DNA of 7,940 bases from JADKBO01 sp037968395 (lineage in GTDB: Bacteria; Bacteroidota; Bacteroidia; Chitinophagales; Saprospiraceae), in contig JBBKVK010000203.1 in assembly GCA_037968395.1 (NCBI GenBank), positions 1-7,940 of the forward strand. The letters are read 5' to 3'. A model generated the notes under the pieces. The model was given only the letters and a program-made list of their open reading frames with translations. It searched no databases and had not been told where the DNA came from. Position numbers and translations under genes: made by a program. Positions 6,473 to 7,940 of this stretch are shown in pieces. Numbering within the stretch: position 1 is the first letter of the stretch; the number at the start of each line of letters is the position of its first letter.

Positions 6473-6892
6473 ATGAAAAAAGAATTTCGTTCTGGTTGTC
6501 CAATTTCTTCAACATTAGACATTGTTGGCGATAAATGGTCTTTGTTAATTATCCGAGATATGCTAATTAAACATAAAAAGACGTTCAAAGAAATATCAGA
6601 TTCGGATGAAAGGATTGCTCCTAGTATTTTATCCGCTAGACTTAAATTGTTGGAATCTTTTAAACTAATCACAAAGCAAAAGCTTCCTGAAAATAAAAAA
6701 GAGAATATTTATTTGTTAACAGAAAAAGGAACTCATTTAGCTCCCATCATTATTGAATTCACTTTGTGGGGGAATTCCAATATGCGAGAATTTAATAAAA
6801 TTGATGAAATTGAAGGCTTGAATTCAGATAAGGCTTTAATTATTAAAACAGTTCAAGATAGTTATAATTCTATGTTGCTCAATTTCCGATAA
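6473..6892 (+). CDS. HxlR-family winged-helix transcriptional regulator
   Basis: The 139-residue protein carries the family signature at its N-terminus: CPISSTLDIVGDKWSLLIIR at residues 9-28, then ISARL-like recognition helix residues around 52-60 (PSILSARLKLLES), and the wing region ending in YLLTEKG at 86-92. Cys9 before Pro-Ile is the conserved cysteine that in several relatives (for example YodB and HypR) senses electrophiles or disulfide stress. It is the only cysteine, so any redox sensing here would be by modification or an intersubunit bond. Length is a little above the usual 110-130, owing to a C-terminal tail of about 30 residues. The ATG at 6473 is preceded by an A-rich stretch. 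The gene is divergent from the YdjM-like membrane protein, the likely target. The ligand or stress signal is unknown. Confidence 0.93.
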   Translation: MKKEFRSGCPISSTLDIVGDKWSLLIIRDMLIKHKKTFKEISDSDERIAPSILSARLKLLESFKLITKQKLPENKKENIYLLTEKGTHLAPIIIEFTLWGNSNMREFNKIDEIEGLNSDKALIIKTVQDSYNSMLLNFR

Positions 6893-6936
6893 TGTTGCTC
6901 TCAAATTCTGACTAACGTTAACTATTTTTCAGATTA

Positions 6937-7114
6937 TCAGCCATCTTTTTTTTCATAAGCATGCTGATAACTTGTTCTTGTAAATATCCCTATTTCATTA
7001 GGGTCTATACCAAATTTAGCAATTCTTTTTTCTTATCAATGCCACTTGTCTTCTTTTTTCATCTAGAAATACGTATTCAGTTCTTGATTTATAGGATTCT
7101 TTCTTTATAACCAT
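6937..7114 (-). pseudogene. small ORF of unknown family with a homopolymer frameshift
   Basis: From an ATG at 7114 the frame reads MVIKKESYKSRTEYVFLDEK and onward to VALIRKKNC, then stops. Removing one base from the T6 run at 7026-7031 (A6 in the gene) lets it continue as RKRIAKFGIDPNEIGIF to a TGA at 6937, giving 58 residues. The joined sequence is charged, helical at first and lacks membrane segments. It looks more like a protein than the surrounding AT-rich DNA would suggest, but I cannot place it in a family. It is convergent with the HxlR gene, whose stop is 44 bases away. It may be a decayed gene, a sequencing error, or a chance frame. Confidence 0.3.
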
Positions 7115-7346
7115 ATGATATATGATTATTCCTATCTTTCGTTTTCTAGGAATTTTAAGTTAATACTTTTGCAATTGAAGGGAATGTGTTTGTATTTGTG
7201 CTGTGGTGTGATTTACCACGAACCTCTCCAAATAAAAACTGGCTTTGGGAAACCCTCAGGATTTCTTTTTGAGGCATAATTGAATAAGAAAAACCAAAAA
7301 AAGCCGCTGCAGACTCAAGTTTAACGGACCCCTAGTATAAAACAAT
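7115..7346. other. non-coding stretch with small inverted repeats
   Basis: No credible gene is seen on either strand. Small inverted repeats occur: GTGGT and ACCAC around 7204-7220, and CCTCA and TGAGG around 7255-7276. On the minus strand a 31-codon frame without start ends at 7160 and reads ...HTTAQIQTHSLQLQKY. From memory this peptide-like string recurs in flavobacterial genomes as the translation of a dispersed repeat, but I cannot verify that here. Toward 7296-7315 the minus strand shows a weak hairpin followed by seven T's, which could be the old terminator of the T9SS gene remnant. Confidence 0.35.
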
Positions 7347-7466
7347 TTATTGTTCAACAACAAATTTTAAAGCGGTCGATGTTTCTCCAGCGTTAATTTT
7401 ACAAAAATAAATTCCTGAATCCAGCCTCCATTTCTTTAAATTTAAAATTAATTGATGATAGTCCAA
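7347..7466 (-). pseudogene. orphan C-terminal end of a T9SS type A sorting domain protein
   Basis: The minus-strand frame is open for 39 codons, bounded upstream by a TAA at 7467-7469, and ends at a TAA at 7347. Its last 30 or so residues contain LNLKKWRLDSGIYFCKINAG and end in TSTALKFVVEQ. This matches the end of the type IX secretion C-terminal sorting domain (pattern L-x-SGIYF-x-x-I ... K-x-x-V). A full domain has about 70-80 residues and follows a large secreted protein. Everything upstream is missing, replaced by DNA that encodes a truncated DNA polymerase on the other strand. There is no start codon, so it is a dead fragment of a secreted protein gene. It supports assignment to Bacteroidota with a T9SS. 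Confidence 0.7.
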
Positions 7467-7940
7467 TTAAACCTTTTCATGAGAGAAAATCTATCTCAAG
7501 TGAACGTACCTACGGAAAGGATACTTTTAATCAAGATATTATATATACCACGCTGTCTGCTATGGCTGAAAATCTTTCGTTTCAGTTGCGAAGAGGTAAC
7601 AAACTAACCTCTGTGGTTACCGTTAAAATTCGATATTCAGATTTTCAAACGTATTCAAAACAACTTAAGATCAAACATACTTCGGCAGATCATATATTAA
7701 TACCTACAGTAGTAGATTTATTTACAAAGTTATATGAACGAAGAGTTCTTGTAAGGTTGATTGGAGTTCGGTTTTCAGGTCTTGCTGAAGGACATTATCA
7801 AATCGATATGTTTGAGAACACCAACAAAACAGTCAATTTATATAAAGCTATGGATCTCATTAGAAATAAATATGGAGATCATTTAGTTAGAAGGGCGAAT
7901 ACGTTAGGCGAAGGTTCACGAACCATCGGAAATCAAGGAA
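7451..7940 (+). pseudogene. 5'-truncated Y-family DNA polymerase (DinB/Pol IV-like), runs off window
   Basis: The plus frame is open from 7397 (after a TAA at 7394) to the window end. Similarity to Y-family polymerases starts near 7451 with IDDSPIKPFHERKSISSERT, the linker into the little-finger domain. It continues through the little finger (SVVTVKIRYSDFQTYS; RVLVRLIGVRFSGL) to QIDMF at 7799-7813, a good match to the beta-clamp binding motif, and a tail with LYKAMDLIRNKYG. The palm, fingers and thumb, with all catalytic acidic residues, are absent; upstream DNA instead belongs to a T9SS protein remnant on the other strand. The piece cannot be an active polymerase. The first in-frame ATG lies inside the little finger. 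No stop is seen before the edge, so the 3' end is unknown. A separate intact dinB probably exists elsewhere, but this is inference. Confidence 0.82.

Noticed and set aside
6439..6672. Minus-strand open frame of 77 codons
   Set aside because: Antisense to the HxlR winged helix, whose signature is clear.
6907..6935. TCTGA...TCAGA inverted repeat and TAACGTTA palindrome after the HxlR gene
   Set aside because: The loop is too long and there is no following T-run, so a terminator is not supported.
7296..7315. Minus-strand weak hairpin followed by seven T's
   Set aside because: The stem has only about five pairs with wobble; not strong enough to list as a terminator feature.
1..7940. tRNA, rRNA, CRISPR array, toxin-antitoxin or phage defence genes
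   Set aside because: No cloverleaf-like segment, regular spacer array or recognisable defence domain was found on reading both strands by eye; no covariance search could be run.

Overview
The window looks like a chromosome segment of a low-GC member of the Bacteroidota, most likely Flavobacteriaceae. The evidence is AT-rich DNA, a lipoprotein-free signal peptide ending in FAQ, a periplasmic-TPR hybrid histidine kinase, TAnnTTTG-type -7 boxes, weak A-rich ribosome binding regions, and a fragment of a type IX secretion (T9SS) C-terminal sorting domain. No RNA gene, CRISPR array or complete insertion sequence was seen.

Region 1 (1-4316) is a two-component locus. On the minus strand three genes run together: a TPR hybrid histidine kinase (732-3368), a stand-alone receiver protein (347-727, 4 bases downstream) and an Hpt phosphotransfer protein (333 to beyond base 1, 13 bases further on). 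Divergent from them, across a 195-base gap, is a LytTR-type response regulator (3564-4316). Together they hold every module of a multistep phosphorelay: His, Asp, His, Asp and a DNA-binding output. The gap holds a 17-base near-perfect direct repeat with a 19-base period, a good candidate operator.

Region 2 (4317-5690) is a patchwork. It has a decayed internal piece of an IS91-family transposase, a small four-helix membrane protein of unknown function (4775-5191) with a clear hairpin terminator, then about 200 bases in which I see no gene, and a minus-strand small ORF broken by one extra base in a T5/A5 run.

Region 3 (5686-6892) is a divergent pair: a YdjM/DUF457-like multi-pass membrane protein (minus) and an HxlR-family winged-helix regulator (plus). 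They share an 88-base gap with a -7-like box followed directly by a symmetric TCGAATT repeat pair, consistent with repression by the HxlR protein.

Region 4 (6893-7940) is again degraded. It has a second minus-strand small ORF with a one-base homopolymer frameshift, a non-coding stretch with small inverted repeats, the orphan last ~30 codons of a T9SS cargo protein (minus), and, back to back with it, a 5'-truncated Y-family DNA polymerase (dinB-like, plus) keeping only the little-finger domain and clamp-binding motif. The simplest reading is one deletion that removed the 5' halves of two divergent genes, with its junction near 7440-7456.

I found no convincing new defence or biosynthetic system. 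The points most worth following are the phosphorelay with its repeat operator, the HxlR operator and the back-to-back deletion scar.
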